Below, piece by piece: positions 1 to 8,169 of a stretch of 64,000 nucleotides of DNA. Position 1 is the first letter of the stretch. Every line of letters starts with the position of its first letter. The stretch lies in assembly GCA_028817435.1 (NCBI GenBank), contig JAPPPQ010000021.1, forward strand, positions 1 to 64,000, given 5' to 3'. The stretch comes from Deltaproteobacteria bacterium. Its GTDB lineage: Bacteria > Myxococcota_A > UBA9160 > UBA6930. Both the position numbers and the translations under genes were made by a program. The notes beneath the pieces are model-generated. The model saw only the letters and a list, made by a program, of their open reading frames with translations, was not told where the DNA came from and made no database searches.

Positions 1-71
1 GGCTTGGGCTGCGCGCCCGCGCCCCGCTTGTCGACGATGGTGAAGCCGCGCTCCTCGCTCTCATCCGCCAT
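1..71 (-). CDS. DUF1844-like protein, N-terminus only
   Basis: Only the first 23 or so codons are in the window; the gene runs off the left edge. It starts at ATG (complement of 69-71) behind a good GGAGG ribosome site. The visible residues begin MADESEERGFTIVDKRG, which resembles the start of DUF1844 proteins (acidic residues, then GF-V-DKR/DRR). That family has no assigned function. The family assignment rests on a short fragment and is tentative; that this is a real gene start is better supported. Confidence 0.45.
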   Translation of the reverse strand, partial: MADESEERGFTIVDKRGAGAQPK

Positions 72-88
72 GGGTCTGCCTCCGCCCG

Positions 89-721
89 TTACTCCGCCAG
101 GCGGAGCCGGGCCGCTGCGATGCGCTGGGCCGAGGTAACCGCGCCGCCCACGGCGACGGCTGCCAGGGCCAGCGGCATCAGGTTCAAAAGCGCGCCGGCC
201 AGCAGCACCAGAATGCGCTCGGCGCGCTCCATAAAGACTCGCTCGCCGCGCTGCGCCGCGCCTTCGGCCGCTGCGCCAGCGCCCGCGCCGCCGCCTTCCG
301 GGGCGGAGGCCAGCGCATCGCTGCGCGCTTTGGCGTAGGGGGCCAGCACGGCGAAGAGCAGCGCGGCGCAGGCCAGCCAAGCCACGGCGGCGCGGCCCTC
401 GCCGGCGTAGAAGACCGCCAGGGCCGAGAGCAGCGCCGCATCCACCACGCGGTCCAGGCTGGAATCGAGAAAAGCGCCGAAGCGCGTCTGCCGGCCCAGG
501 TGGCGGGCGACCACGCCGTCCACCAGATCGCACAGGCCGCCCAGCGCCACGGCGGCTGCGCCCCAGCGGAATTCGCCCTGGGCGAAGCAGGCCGCGCCCA
601 GCAGCGAAATGGCGAGCCCCAGCACCGTGAGCGCATTCGGATTCAGCCGCCAGCGAAACAGAAAGGGCAGAATGCGCTGGATGGGGGCGTCGAGGGCAAA
701 GCCGAAGCGCGACTTGATCAA
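89..721 (-). CDS. CDP-alcohol phosphatidyltransferase family protein
   Basis: Integral membrane enzyme of 210 residues. It carries the family signature DG-x2-AR-x8-G-x3-D-x3-D, seen as DLVDGVVARHLGRQ followed by GAFLDSSLDRVVD (about residues 65-93), which binds CDP-alcohol and a metal ion. Several hydrophobic helices flank it. The family transfers a phosphatidyl group from CDP-diacylglycerol to an alcohol such as glycerol-3-phosphate, inositol phosphate or serine; which acceptor is used here cannot be told from sequence. The only N-terminal start in frame is TTG, 7 bases after the stop of the upstream 83-residue gene, so translation is probably coupled. Confidence 0.85.
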   Translation of the reverse strand: MIKSRFGFALDAPIQRILPFLFRWRLNPNALTVLGLAISLLGAACFAQGEFRWGAAAVALGGLCDLVDGVVARHLGRQTRFGAFLDSSLDRVVDAALLSALAVFYAGEGRAAVAWLACAALLFAVLAPYAKARSDALASAPEGGGAGAGAAAEGAAQRGERVFMERAERILVLLAGALLNLMPLALAAVAVGGAVTSAQRIAAARLRLAE

Positions 722-728
722 CGGCTAC

Positions 729-980
729 TCACCGCGCCTGCGGCGCGTCCGCGGCGGCGGCGGCGGCCTCGCCCGCAGCGCCGGATTCCGCCGCGACGGG
801 GGCGGATTCGGCGGCCTCTTCCGCCGCGCCGGATTCCGCCGCGACGGGATCCAGCCACTCGCCCTGCTCCTCCACATCGGGCAGCGAGCGAAGGTGACGG
901 GCGAGCTCCTTATCGGAGACCCAACCGCGGCGATGCGTCAAGCGCCGGTCGAAGCGCAAATTCTCGTTGTGTGCGGCCAT
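729..980 (-). CDS. Small hypothetical protein with Ala/Glu repeat tail
   Basis: 83 residues, no family recognised. The start is convincing: AGGAGGAACG lies directly before the ATG. The N-terminal half is basic and ordered-looking (FDRRLTHRRGWVSDKELARH, then LPDVEEQ), while the C-terminal half is low complexity and holds two copies of PVAAESGA 16 residues apart. It sits 7 bases before the CDP-alcohol phosphatidyltransferase on the same strand, so it is likely cotranscribed with it. No signal peptide or membrane segment is seen. Confidence 0.65.
   Translation of the reverse strand: MAAHNENLRFDRRLTHRRGWVSDKELARHLRSLPDVEEQGEWLDPVAAESGAAEEAAESAPVAAESGAAGEAAAAAADAPQAR
778..848. repeat. Two 23-bp direct repeats, 48-bp period
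   Basis: Positions 778-800 and 826-848 carry the same 23 bases, in frame inside the small hypothetical gene, and encode PVAAESGA twice. The 48-bp period keeps frame, so copy-number change would only lengthen or shorten the acidic alanine-rich tail. Confidence 0.75.
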
Positions 981-1077
981 CGTTCCTCCTGCGGAAATTC
1001 GGAAATGCGAAGTGCGGAAATGCGGGGCAAAGGTGCGGGGCGGAAGCTAGCGAAACCCGGCGCGCGGGAGAAAGCCC

Positions 1078-2973
1078 TCAGTGCATCCAGCACCGCCACC
1101 AGGCCTGGAACATCAGCACCGGCCACAGCAGGTGGTCGCGGTCGCGGCCCGCGCAGTGCTCGCGCCAGCGCGCGCGGATCGGCGCGCTGCGGAACAGGCC
1201 GTGCCCGGCCAGGGCGGATTCGCTCAGCAGATCTTCCGCCCAATCGCGCAAAGGCCCCCGCAGCCAGCCGCCGTAGGCGACGAGGAAGCCCTGCTTGGGG
1301 CGCTCCACCAGCGCCCGCGGCACATGGCGGTAGAGCACCTGGCGCAGCAGCCACTTGCTCTCGTTCCGGCGCAGCTTGAAGTGGCCGGGCAGCCGCCAGG
1401 CGAACTCCACCACGCGGTGGTCCAAAAGCGGCACCCGCACCTCCAGCGATGCCGCCATGCTGGCGCGGTCCACTTTGGTGAGGATGTCGTCGGGCAGGTA
1501 GTGCATGGCGTCGGCGTAGAGCATGCGCGAGAGATCATCTGCGTCCGCCGCTTCGGGAAGCGCGGCGTGGAAGGCGGCGCGCACTTCGGCCTCCGGGACT
1601 TCCGGCATGAGCTCTGCGTGGGGCCAGTTGGTCAGGCGCTCGAAGCTGAGCCGACGCGCGCCCGAGGCCAGGCGGCGGCGGCGGCGCTGGATGAGCTTTG
1701 CAATGGCGGGCGGGCGCGGCGCGGAGAAGGCGGACTCCAGCAGCGCAACGCTGCCCCGGCGCAGGCGCTGCTTTGCGGCAAAGCCGAGCGAACGCCGGCT
1801 GCGCAAATTGCCGGCGTAGTGGTCATAGCCCGCGAAGAGTTCGTCGCCGCCGTCTCCGGAAAGCGCCACGGTCACCTCGCGCCGCGCCAGCAGCGACAAA
1901 ATGTGCGTCGGCACTTGGGAGGCATCGGCGAAGGGCTCGTCGTAAATCTCCGGAAGCTGCGGAATCACGGCGAGGGCTTCCCGCGGCGTCACATACAGTT
2001 CGGTGTGCTCTGTGCCGAGGTGCCGGGCGACCGCGGCGGCGTGGGGCGCTTCGTCGTAGCGGCGCTCCCGGAAGCCGATGGAGAAGCTCTTCACCGGGCG
2101 CGGCGACAGCGATTGCATGAGCGCGACCACGGTGCTCGAATCGAATCCGCCGGAGAGGAACACGCCGAGCGGCACATCGGCGGCCATTCTGCGCTGCACC
2201 GCGTCGCGCAGCAGTTCTTCCAGAGCATCGGCGGCCTCGGCGGCGCTGCCCGAAAAAGGATCGGCGCGGCCCGCGCGCACTGCATCGGCCAGACTCCACC
2301 ACGAGTCGAGAGATTCTGCGCCGTCGGCGCGGCGAGTGAGCACCGCGCCGGGGGGCAGCGCGTGCACGCCTTCGTAGATGGTCAGCGGGTTGGGAAGATA
2401 CGAGTTGCGCAGAAATGCGGCCGCGCCGAGCCTCGATACGCGCGGCTCGAAAGCGGGATGCGCGCGCAGCGCTTTCAGCTCGGAGCCGAACAAAAAGACG
2501 CCGCCGAATGCGCCGTAGTAGAGCGGCTTGATGCCGAGCCGGTCGCGCACCAGATATAGCGTCCGCCGCTGCCGATCCCACGCCGCAAAGGCGAACATAC
2601 CCAGCGCGCGGCGCAGCGCGGGACGCAATCCCCAGGCGGCGCAGGCTTCGGCCAGCACCTCGGTATCGGAATGGCCGCGGAAGCGGCGGCCTTCGGCGCA
2701 GAGCTCATCGCGCAGCTCGGCGGCGTTGTAGAGCTCGCCGTTGTAGGCGATGGCAAAGCGCCCGCAGCTCGAGAGCATCGGCTGCGCGCCCGCTTCGCTC
2801 AGATCAATGACGGCGAGCCGCCGGTGCGAAAACGCCAGCCCCGCCGCGGCGTCCACCCAGACGCCTTCGGCGTCGGGGCCGCGCGGGCGCAGCGGCCGGG
2901 CCATGCGGCGCGCCTGCTCCGCAAGCGCCTCCGCAGAGCCGGGCTGCGCCAAAAATCCCGCTACGCCGCACAT
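1078..2973 (-). CDS. asnB: Asparagine synthase (glutamine-hydrolysing)
   Basis: Converts aspartate, glutamine and ATP to asparagine. The start is placed at the ATG giving MCGVAGF, because Cys2 must become the N-terminal nucleophile of the class II glutaminase domain; GGAGG lies 5 bases upstream. The glutaminase half shows RGPDAEG and YNGELYN. The synthetase half shows the PP-loop LSGGFDSS and LSGDGGDELFAGY. Length (631 residues) is normal. It is divergent from the polysaccharide export genes, with about 80 bases between. Paralogues in polysaccharide loci can amidate sugars or peptides instead of making free asparagine, so the in vivo substrate is not certain. Confidence 0.92.
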   Translation of the reverse strand: MCGVAGFLAQPGSAEALAEQARRMARPLRPRGPDAEGVWVDAAAGLAFSHRRLAVIDLSEAGAQPMLSSCGRFAIAYNGELYNAAELRDELCAEGRRFRGHSDTEVLAEACAAWGLRPALRRALGMFAFAAWDRQRRTLYLVRDRLGIKPLYYGAFGGVFLFGSELKALRAHPAFEPRVSRLGAAAFLRNSYLPNPLTIYEGVHALPPGAVLTRRADGAESLDSWWSLADAVRAGRADPFSGSAAEAADALEELLRDAVQRRMAADVPLGVFLSGGFDSSTVVALMQSLSPRPVKSFSIGFRERRYDEAPHAAAVARHLGTEHTELYVTPREALAVIPQLPEIYDEPFADASQVPTHILSLLARREVTVALSGDGGDELFAGYDHYAGNLRSRRSLGFAAKQRLRRGSVALLESAFSAPRPPAIAKLIQRRRRRLASGARRLSFERLTNWPHAELMPEVPEAEVRAAFHAALPEAADADDLSRMLYADAMHYLPDDILTKVDRASMAASLEVRVPLLDHRVVEFAWRLPGHFKLRRNESKWLLRQVLYRHVPRALVERPKQGFLVAYGGWLRGPLRDWAEDLLSESALAGHGLFRSAPIRARWREHCAGRDRDHLLWPVLMFQAWWRCWMH

Positions 2974-3056
2974 CGTCCCTCCGGGTGGCGGCAGGCCGGC
3001 GGCCCCGCCGCTGCAGATTGGCGAATCTGTGCAACTTTCACAAAACTGCCCCCGCA

Positions 3057-3830
3057 ATGCCCCGCCGCCTGCGCCACGCCCTGGACCTGCTCCGTGAACT
3101 CACGGGCAAAGAGACACAGCTTCGCTACCGCGGCACCTATCTGGGCGTGTTGTGGTCGCTCGGCAATCCCGTGGCGCTGGCCGTGGTGCTGCACTTTGCG
3201 CTGAAGCGCGTGCTGAACATCGGCGTCGAGAACTTCGCGCTGTTTCTGCTGGCGGCGCTGATTCCCTGGCAATTCATTGGCAGTTCCCTGAGCCGCGCCA
3301 CCCACGCCTTCACCGGCAATGCGCATCTGCTGCAGAACCTGTCCATGCCCCGCTCGGTGCTGTGCGCCGCTGTGGTGCTGAGCGATCTGCTGCACTTCCT
3401 CATGGCGTTCTCGGTCATCGTGGTGCTGCGGCTGATCTACGGACTCGCGCCGGCCGAATGGAGCTGGCTCGCGGGGCTGCCGCTGCTGATTCTGCTGCAG
3501 AGCCTGCTGCTGGCCGGGTGCACGCTCATCATCGCCACCACCAACGCCTACCTGCGCGATCTCGAGCACTTCATCGGCGTCGGCCTGACGCTGCTGTTTC
3601 ACCTGTCTCCCATCATCTATCCGGTGACGCTGATTCCAGAGCCGCTGAAATGGGTGGTGTGGGTGAATCCCTTTGCGCCGCTGCTCATCTGCTGGCGGGC
3701 GCTGCTGCTCGACGGCGCGTTTCCCCCCGGCTTTTACCTGCTGCTGACGGCGGCGCAATCCTCCCTGGTGTGCCTGGCGGGCGTGTTCATCTACCGGCGC
3801 AACCGGGGGCGCCTGGCGGCGGTGCTGTGA
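3057..3830 (+). CDS. ABC-2 type polysaccharide export permease (Wzm/TagG-like)
   Basis: Membrane subunit, 257 residues, of an ABC exporter for a finished lipid-linked glycan. The N-terminus has the cytoplasmic segment typical of the family (RELTGKETQLRYRGTYLGVL) and is followed by about six hydrophobic segments. The late motif LSPIIYPVTLIPEPLKW and NPFAPLLICWRALLLDG are characteristic of O-antigen and teichoic acid exporters. The ATG at 3057 puts the conserved N-terminus first; a longer in-frame reading upstream has no homology. The stop overlaps the GTG of the ATPase gene by 4 bases. Confidence 0.9.
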   Translation: MPRRLRHALDLLRELTGKETQLRYRGTYLGVLWSLGNPVALAVVLHFALKRVLNIGVENFALFLLAALIPWQFIGSSLSRATHAFTGNAHLLQNLSMPRSVLCAAVVLSDLLHFLMAFSVIVVLRLIYGLAPAEWSWLAGLPLLILLQSLLLAGCTLIIATTNAYLRDLEHFIGVGLTLLFHLSPIIYPVTLIPEPLKWVVWVNPFAPLLICWRALLLDGAFPPGFYLLLTAAQSSLVCLAGVFIYRRNRGRLAAVL

Positions 3831-4576
3831 GCACTGCGGTGGAAGTGCATGGCGTGGGGCACACCTTCCCCGCGCGGGGAGCGCACAACGCCGGGCTGAA
3901 GCATCTCCTCCTGCACCCGCGCGAAATCTGGAAGCGCCGCCGGCACGCCGACTTCACCGCGCTGCGAAACATTGATTTGCGCGTGGAGGCGGGGGAGCGC
4001 TTCGGCCTCGTCGGCAACAACGGCGCGGGCAAGAGCACGCTGATCGCAATCATCAGCGGCATTTTGCCGCCCACCCGGGGGCGCGTGGTGACCCGCGGGC
4101 GCATTGCGCCGCTGAAGCTGACGCTCGGCATGGAGCCGCTCTTCACCGGGCGCGAAAACATCATGCTGAACGGCGTGCTGATGGGCATGCTGCGCAGCGA
4201 GGTGCTGGAGCGCATGGACGAGATTGTGGAATTCAGCGGCCTCGGCGATTTCATCGAGCAGCCCTTCTTCACCTACTCCCTGGGAATGCGCATGCGCCTC
4301 GGCTTTGCCGTCGCCCTGCACGCGCTGCCGGACATTCTGCTGGTGGACGAGGGCCTGGCCGTGGGCGATGTGGAGTTTCAGCAGCGCTGCCTCGAGCGCA
4401 TTGACCAGCGGCACCGGGCGGGAATGACGCTGATCATCGCCTCCCACGGCCTCGAGATGATCGCCAGCACCTGCGACCGCGCGGCCTGGCTCGATGCCGG
4501 CCAGATCCGCTTTCTCGGCGCGCCGGGCGAGGCGGTGCAGCGCTATCTGGCGCACATTGCAAAAAGCGCGGGCTGA
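3827..4576 (+). CDS. ABC transporter ATP-binding protein, polysaccharide export (Wzt/TagH-like)
   Basis: ATPase partner of the preceding permease. Walker A is GNNGAGKS (about residue 65), the signature region is YSLGMRMRLGFAVAL and Walker B is DILLVDEGLAVGD. A variable N-terminal insert before the Walker A region (LKHLLLHPREIWKRR) is typical of O-antigen and teichoic-acid ATPases. At 249 residues it lacks the C-terminal carbohydrate-binding domain of long Wzt proteins, so substrate choice probably does not depend on a terminal sugar cap. The GTG start at 3827 forms a GTGA overlap with the permease stop, implying coupled translation and 1:1 supply. Confidence 0.92.
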   Translation: MSTAVEVHGVGHTFPARGAHNAGLKHLLLHPREIWKRRRHADFTALRNIDLRVEAGERFGLVGNNGAGKSTLIAIISGILPPTRGRVVTRGRIAPLKLTLGMEPLFTGRENIMLNGVLMGMLRSEVLERMDEIVEFSGLGDFIEQPFFTYSLGMRMRLGFAVALHALPDILLVDEGLAVGDVEFQQRCLERIDQRHRAGMTLIIASHGLEMIASTCDRAAWLDAGQIRFLGAPGEAVQRYLAHIAKSAG

Positions 4577-4643
4577 GCGGCGGCGAAACCGGCGGAATCG
4601 GGCCGCAGAGGGGCGCAGGGCCGCGCGGGCATTTTTCGCCCCC

Positions 4644-4657
4644 GGGGGGGGGGGGGG
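4644..4657. repeat. Homopolymer tract of 14 G in the bamD leader
   Basis: A run of 14 G preceded by five C lies in the 144-base gap between the export ATPase and bamD, 64 bases before the bamD start. Runs of this length are prone to slipped-strand change and, when placed in a leader or promoter, can alter expression. The only comparable run in the window (13 G on the minus strand) lies at 35320-35332 and has similar flanks (C5-6 before, TTGAA or TGGAA after). Nothing else recognisable lies in this gap. A sequencing or assembly error in run length is possible. Confidence 0.6.
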
Positions 4658-4720
4658 TTGAAATCCCCCCCGCCATTGGCGTATTCTGCGGGGGCCTGTT
4701 TGACCTATGGAGGGCCTCCC

Positions 4721-5515
4721 GTGACCACCCACCTCGCCAACTTCGCCCGCCCCGCCCTGCTGCTGCTCGCACTGGCGCTGCCCCCCGGCTGCGCCGGCAA
4801 GGGCGGAGAGGAATTCGCCGAGCTGCCCAGCGCGGAGGAGCTCTACGCCGAAGGCCTGGAGCTGATGAGCCGGGAGCGCAAGCTCTGGATTTTCGACACC
4901 GCGGACTACGAGGGCGCGGTGGCCCGCTTCCAGGATGTGATTGACAACTACCCCTACAGCGATGAGGCCGTGCTGTCCGAGCTGCGCATCGCCGACGCCT
5001 ACTTCTCCCAGCGGCGCTGGGACGAGGCGCTCTCCTACTACCAGGAGTTTTCCGAGCTGCACCCGGAGCACGCGAAGGTTCCCTACAGCATCTTCCGCGC
5101 CGCGCTGTGCCACTCTCGCCAGAGCCGGGATTCGAACCGCGACCAGAGCGCAACCAAGGAGGCCCTGGCGGCGCTCGACCAGCTCATTTTGCGCTGGCCG
5201 ACTGCGCCGGAGATCGCAGAGGCCGAAGCGCTGTGGCGGCAACTGCGCACCAAGCTCGGGCGCCACGAAGTCACCATCGGCGATTTCTACCTGCGGCGCG
5301 ACGAATACCAGAGCGCCGCCAACCGCTATCGCTCGGTGCTGAACGAATTTCCCGGGCTGGGCCTGGATGCAGAAGCGCTTTACAAGCTCGGCGTCTGTTA
5401 CTCCTACATGAACCGCGAAGACGAGGCGCAGAGCATCTTCGAGGTGATCCTGAACAACTACCCCGGCAGCGATGTTGCGGGGGCTGCAGCGGGACTGATC
5501 CCGGCGGCCAACTGA
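4721..5515 (+). CDS. bamD: Outer membrane protein assembly factor BamD
   Basis: Lipoprotein of the BAM complex, which folds beta-barrel proteins into the outer membrane; 264 residues, the usual size. The GTG start at 4721 has GGAGG 7-8 bases upstream and gives a lipoprotein signal peptide ending at the lipobox LPPGC. Tetratricopeptide-like helices follow: LYAEGLELMSRERK, YEGAVARFQDVIDNYPYSD, RWDEALSYYQEF, YRSVLNEFPG, EDEAQSIFEVILNNYPGSD. It is unusual to find bamD inside a polysaccharide locus; it is separated from the next gene by 67 bases and may be cotranscribed with it. Confidence 0.88.
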   Translation: MTTHLANFARPALLLLALALPPGCAGKGGEEFAELPSAEELYAEGLELMSRERKLWIFDTADYEGAVARFQDVIDNYPYSDEAVLSELRIADAYFSQRRWDEALSYYQEFSELHPEHAKVPYSIFRAALCHSRQSRDSNRDQSATKEALAALDQLILRWPTAPEIAEAEALWRQLRTKLGRHEVTIGDFYLRRDEYQSAANRYRSVLNEFPGLGLDAEALYKLGVCYSYMNREDEAQSIFEVILNNYPGSDVAGAAAGLIPAAN

Positions 5516-5582
5516 CCGCCGCCGGATTTGCACCTACCACCGCACGGGCGCGCCGCGCACGGGCGATGCAAACGAGGATTTC

Positions 5583-6455
5583 GTGAAGCTCCTGCTGCTC
5601 GGCTCCCGGGGCCAACTGGGCTCCGACCTCGTGCGCGCCGCTGCGCGGGAAGACGGCTTTTGCGTGCAGGGCCTGGACCGCAGCGCGCTGGATGTGCGCA
5701 ATGCCGAAAAGCTCCGCGCCGCGCTGGCCGAACACAGCTTCGACGCCCTGGTCAACTGCACCAGCTACCACAACACCGACGAAGCCGAATCCAACGCCGG
5801 GCTGGCGCTCTCGGTGAACGCCCATGCCGTGGCGGTCATGGCCGAATGCTGCCGGCGCAAGCGCGCGCGCTTCGTCCATGTGAGCACCGACTATGTGTTC
5901 GGCGGCCTCCCCGCAAAGCGCCCGCTCACAGAGGACGCCCCAACGGCGCCGCTCAACATCTACGGCCTGAGCAAATCCTACGGCGAAACGCTGCTGCGGC
6001 AGAGCGGCGCAGATGCGTTGGTGCTGCGGGTGGCCTCGCTGTTCGGCGCGGCCGGCGCGCAGAGCAAGGGCGGCAACTTCGTCGAGAGCATGATCCGCCT
6101 GGGAAAAGAGCGCGGCGCGCTGCGCGTGGTTGCAGACCAGCATATGTCGCCCACCTCCAGCGCCGATGCGGCCGCCATGCTGCTCGGGCTGCTGCGCAAG
6201 GACGCGCCGCCCGGCATTTACCACGCCGTCAACTCGGGGCAGGCTTCGTGGTTCGAGTTTGCCGGGGAGATTTTGAGCCGCGCAGGGGTTGCGGTGGAGC
6301 TGAGCGCGATTTCCAGCGGCGAATATCCCACCGCGGCGCGCCGTCCGGCCTACAGCGTGCTCTGCAACGCAAAGCTCGCGGCCATTCTCGGCCCGCCGCG
6401 CCCGTGGCAACACGCCCTGAACGATTATCTGCGGGCCCGGGTGGCCCCGTGCTGA
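5583..6455 (+). CDS. rfbD: dTDP-4-dehydrorhamnose reductase
   Basis: Last step of dTDP-L-rhamnose synthesis: NAD(P)H-dependent reduction of dTDP-6-deoxy-L-lyxo-4-hexulose. SDR features are visible: the nucleotide loop GSRGQLGSD (residues 8-16), STDYVFGG and the catalytic Tyr-x-x-x-Lys as YGLSK. Later motifs (VLRVASLFGA, ADQHMSPTS, YHAVNSGQASWFEFA) match RmlD. Start is GTG with GAGGA upstream. The end overlaps rfbC by 7 bases. The order here is rfbD-rfbC-SDR-rfbA. Confidence 0.92.
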   Translation: MKLLLLGSRGQLGSDLVRAAAREDGFCVQGLDRSALDVRNAEKLRAALAEHSFDALVNCTSYHNTDEAESNAGLALSVNAHAVAVMAECCRRKRARFVHVSTDYVFGGLPAKRPLTEDAPTAPLNIYGLSKSYGETLLRQSGADALVLRVASLFGAAGAQSKGGNFVESMIRLGKERGALRVVADQHMSPTSSADAAAMLLGLLRKDAPPGIYHAVNSGQASWFEFAGEILSRAGVAVELSAISSGEYPTAARRPAYSVLCNAKLAAILGPPRPWQHALNDYLRARVAPC

Positions 6456-7057
6456 CGGTCCGCGCCGGCAACACCGCGGCCGTCAAATTCCTGCGCCCGC
6501 GCAAGATCGGGGATTCCCGGGGCTTCTTCTCCGAGACCTACAACCGGCGCGCGCTGGAGGAACACGGCATCCACATTGAGTTCGTGCAGGACAATCACTC
6601 CTTTTCCAAGGAGCCCGGCGTGCTGCGCGGGCTGCACTTTCAGACTCCGCCCTTTGCGCAGCACAAGCTGGTGCGCGTGCTGCGCGGGCGCATTTTCGAT
6701 GTGGCGGTGGACCTGCGCCGGGGCTCGCCCACCTACGGGCAGCACGACTGCATTGAACTGGACGCCGAGGCGGGCGAGCAGATTCTGGTGCCCATCGGCT
6801 TCGCCCACGGCGTCCTCACCCTGGAACCCGAAACCGAGATTGCCTACAAGGTCTCGAACTACTACGCTCCGCAACATGACCGCGGCCTGCACTGGGCCGA
6901 CCCCGCGCTCAAAATCGCCTGGCCCCTGGCTGCGCTGGGCGCGGCCGAGCCCATCCTCTCGGACAAGGATCGCGCGCAGCCCACGCTGGCCGAGATCGGC
7001 GCAACCCTCCCCTTTCAATACAGCGCGCAAGATGGCGCGGAAGGAGCTCTGCGGTGA
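6449..7057 (+). CDS. rfbC: dTDP-4-dehydrorhamnose 3,5-epimerase
   Basis: Cupin-fold epimerase, 202 residues, that makes dTDP-L-lyxo-hexulose from the dehydratase product. Family motifs: DSRGFFSETYN, QDNHSFSKEPGVLRGLHFQ with the catalytic His, and IGFAHGVLTLEPETEIAYK. The GTG at 6449 is the only start that keeps the conserved N-terminus (VKFLRPRKIGDSRG) near its usual place; it overlaps the rfbD stop. The 3' end overlaps the following SDR gene by 4 bases (GTGA). Confidence 0.93.
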   Translation: MLTVRAGNTAAVKFLRPRKIGDSRGFFSETYNRRALEEHGIHIEFVQDNHSFSKEPGVLRGLHFQTPPFAQHKLVRVLRGRIFDVAVDLRRGSPTYGQHDCIELDAEAGEQILVPIGFAHGVLTLEPETEIAYKVSNYYAPQHDRGLHWADPALKIAWPLAALGAAEPILSDKDRAQPTLAEIGATLPFQYSAQDGAEGALR

Positions 7058-8169
7058 AGATTCTGGTGACCGGCGCTTCGGGCTACATCGGCAGCACGCT
7101 GGTGCCCATGTTGCTGGATGCGGGGCACGCGGTGCGCGCTGTGGACCGCTTCTTCTTTGGCAACGAGCACCTGCCCGAGCGCCCGGGGCTCCAGAAGATC
7201 CGCGAAGACAGCCGCCGTCTGACGGAGCGCCACCTGGAAGGCGTGGAAGCGGTAATTGATCTGGTCGCCATCTCCAACGATCCCAGCGGCGATTTGTTTC
7301 CGGACGCCACCTTGGAGATCAACTGGGCTTCGCGCGTGCACACCGCCAGGCTGGCGAAGCGCATGGGCGCGCGGCGCTACATTCTGCCCTCCTCCTGCTC
7401 CATCTACGGCTACCAGGGGCCGGATTTCGTGGCCGACGAAAGCGCCAAGCCCAACCCGCTCACCACTTACGCCCGCGCCAACGCCCAGGCCGAAGTGGAT
7501 GTGCTGGCGCTGGCGGACGGAGATTTCACGGTGGTTGCGCTGCGGCAGGCCACGGTCTATGGCCTGTCGCCGCGCATGCGCTTCGATCTCGCCATCAACG
7601 GCATGGCCTGCGGCGCATGGCAAAAGGGCGAGCTGCCGCTGATGCGCGACGGCTCGCAGTGGCGCCCGATGGTGCATGTGCGCGACACCTCCCGCGCGCA
7701 GATCATGATGCTGGACGCGCCCGCCGCTGCCGTAAACGGGCAAATCTTTAATGTCGGCTCGGCCGCAAATGTCTATCGCATCGGAGAGCTGGGCGAGCGC
7801 GTGGCCGCAGCCGTGCCGCGCGCGGTGAAAATCAAATGGTATGGCGACGCCGACAATCGCTCTTATCGCGTCAACTTCGACAAAATCGAAGCGCTGGGCT
7901 TTCGCGCCGAGTTTCGGGCAGAGGACGGCGTGCACGAAATCTGCCGCGCCCTCAAAGCCGGGCAGGTGGCGCACACGCCGCGCACCATCACCCTCGACTG
8001 GTATCGGCGCCTGTCCGCCTGGCACGCGCGGCTGACGAACGGCGCGGCCGACGCTTCCGGCGCAGATGCGGAGCTCGCGGCAGATCCCGCCGAAATGCGG
8101 CGCTGGGTCGAGGCGGTGGAGCTTCACGGCGGCATTCTCAATATCCAGCCGAACGGGGCGGGCGGCTGA
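7054..8169 (+). CDS. NAD(P)-dependent nucleotide-sugar epimerase/dehydratase (extended SDR)
   Basis: Extended short-chain dehydrogenase of 371 residues with the nucleotide loop GASGYIGS near the N-terminus, AISNDPSGDL, and ILPSSCSIYGYQ before the active site. The usual YxxxK reads Y-A-R-A-N here, so the catalytic lysine position is asparagine. It is not clearly RfbB (dTDP-glucose 4,6-dehydratase), although it occupies the operon position where that gene would be expected. It may make a second nucleotide sugar for the same glycan. Overlaps of 4 bases with rfbC and 1 base with rfbA show it belongs to the operon. The exact substrate is unknown. Confidence 0.78.
   Translation: MKILVTGASGYIGSTLVPMLLDAGHAVRAVDRFFFGNEHLPERPGLQKIREDSRRLTERHLEGVEAVIDLVAISNDPSGDLFPDATLEINWASRVHTARLAKRMGARRYILPSSCSIYGYQGPDFVADESAKPNPLTTYARANAQAEVDVLALADGDFTVVALRQATVYGLSPRMRFDLAINGMACGAWQKGELPLMRDGSQWRPMVHVRDTSRAQIMMLDAPAAAVNGQIFNVGSAANVYRIGELGERVAAAVPRAVKIKWYGDADNRSYRVNFDKIEALGFRAEFRAEDGVHEICRALKAGQVAHTPRTITLDWYRRLSAWHARLTNGAADASGADAELAADPAEMRRWVEAVELHGGILNIQPNGAGG

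Noticed and set aside
3152-3826. N-terminal extension of the ABC ATPase
   Set aside because: Reads through the permease gene in another frame; the GTG at 3827 gives the normal protein.
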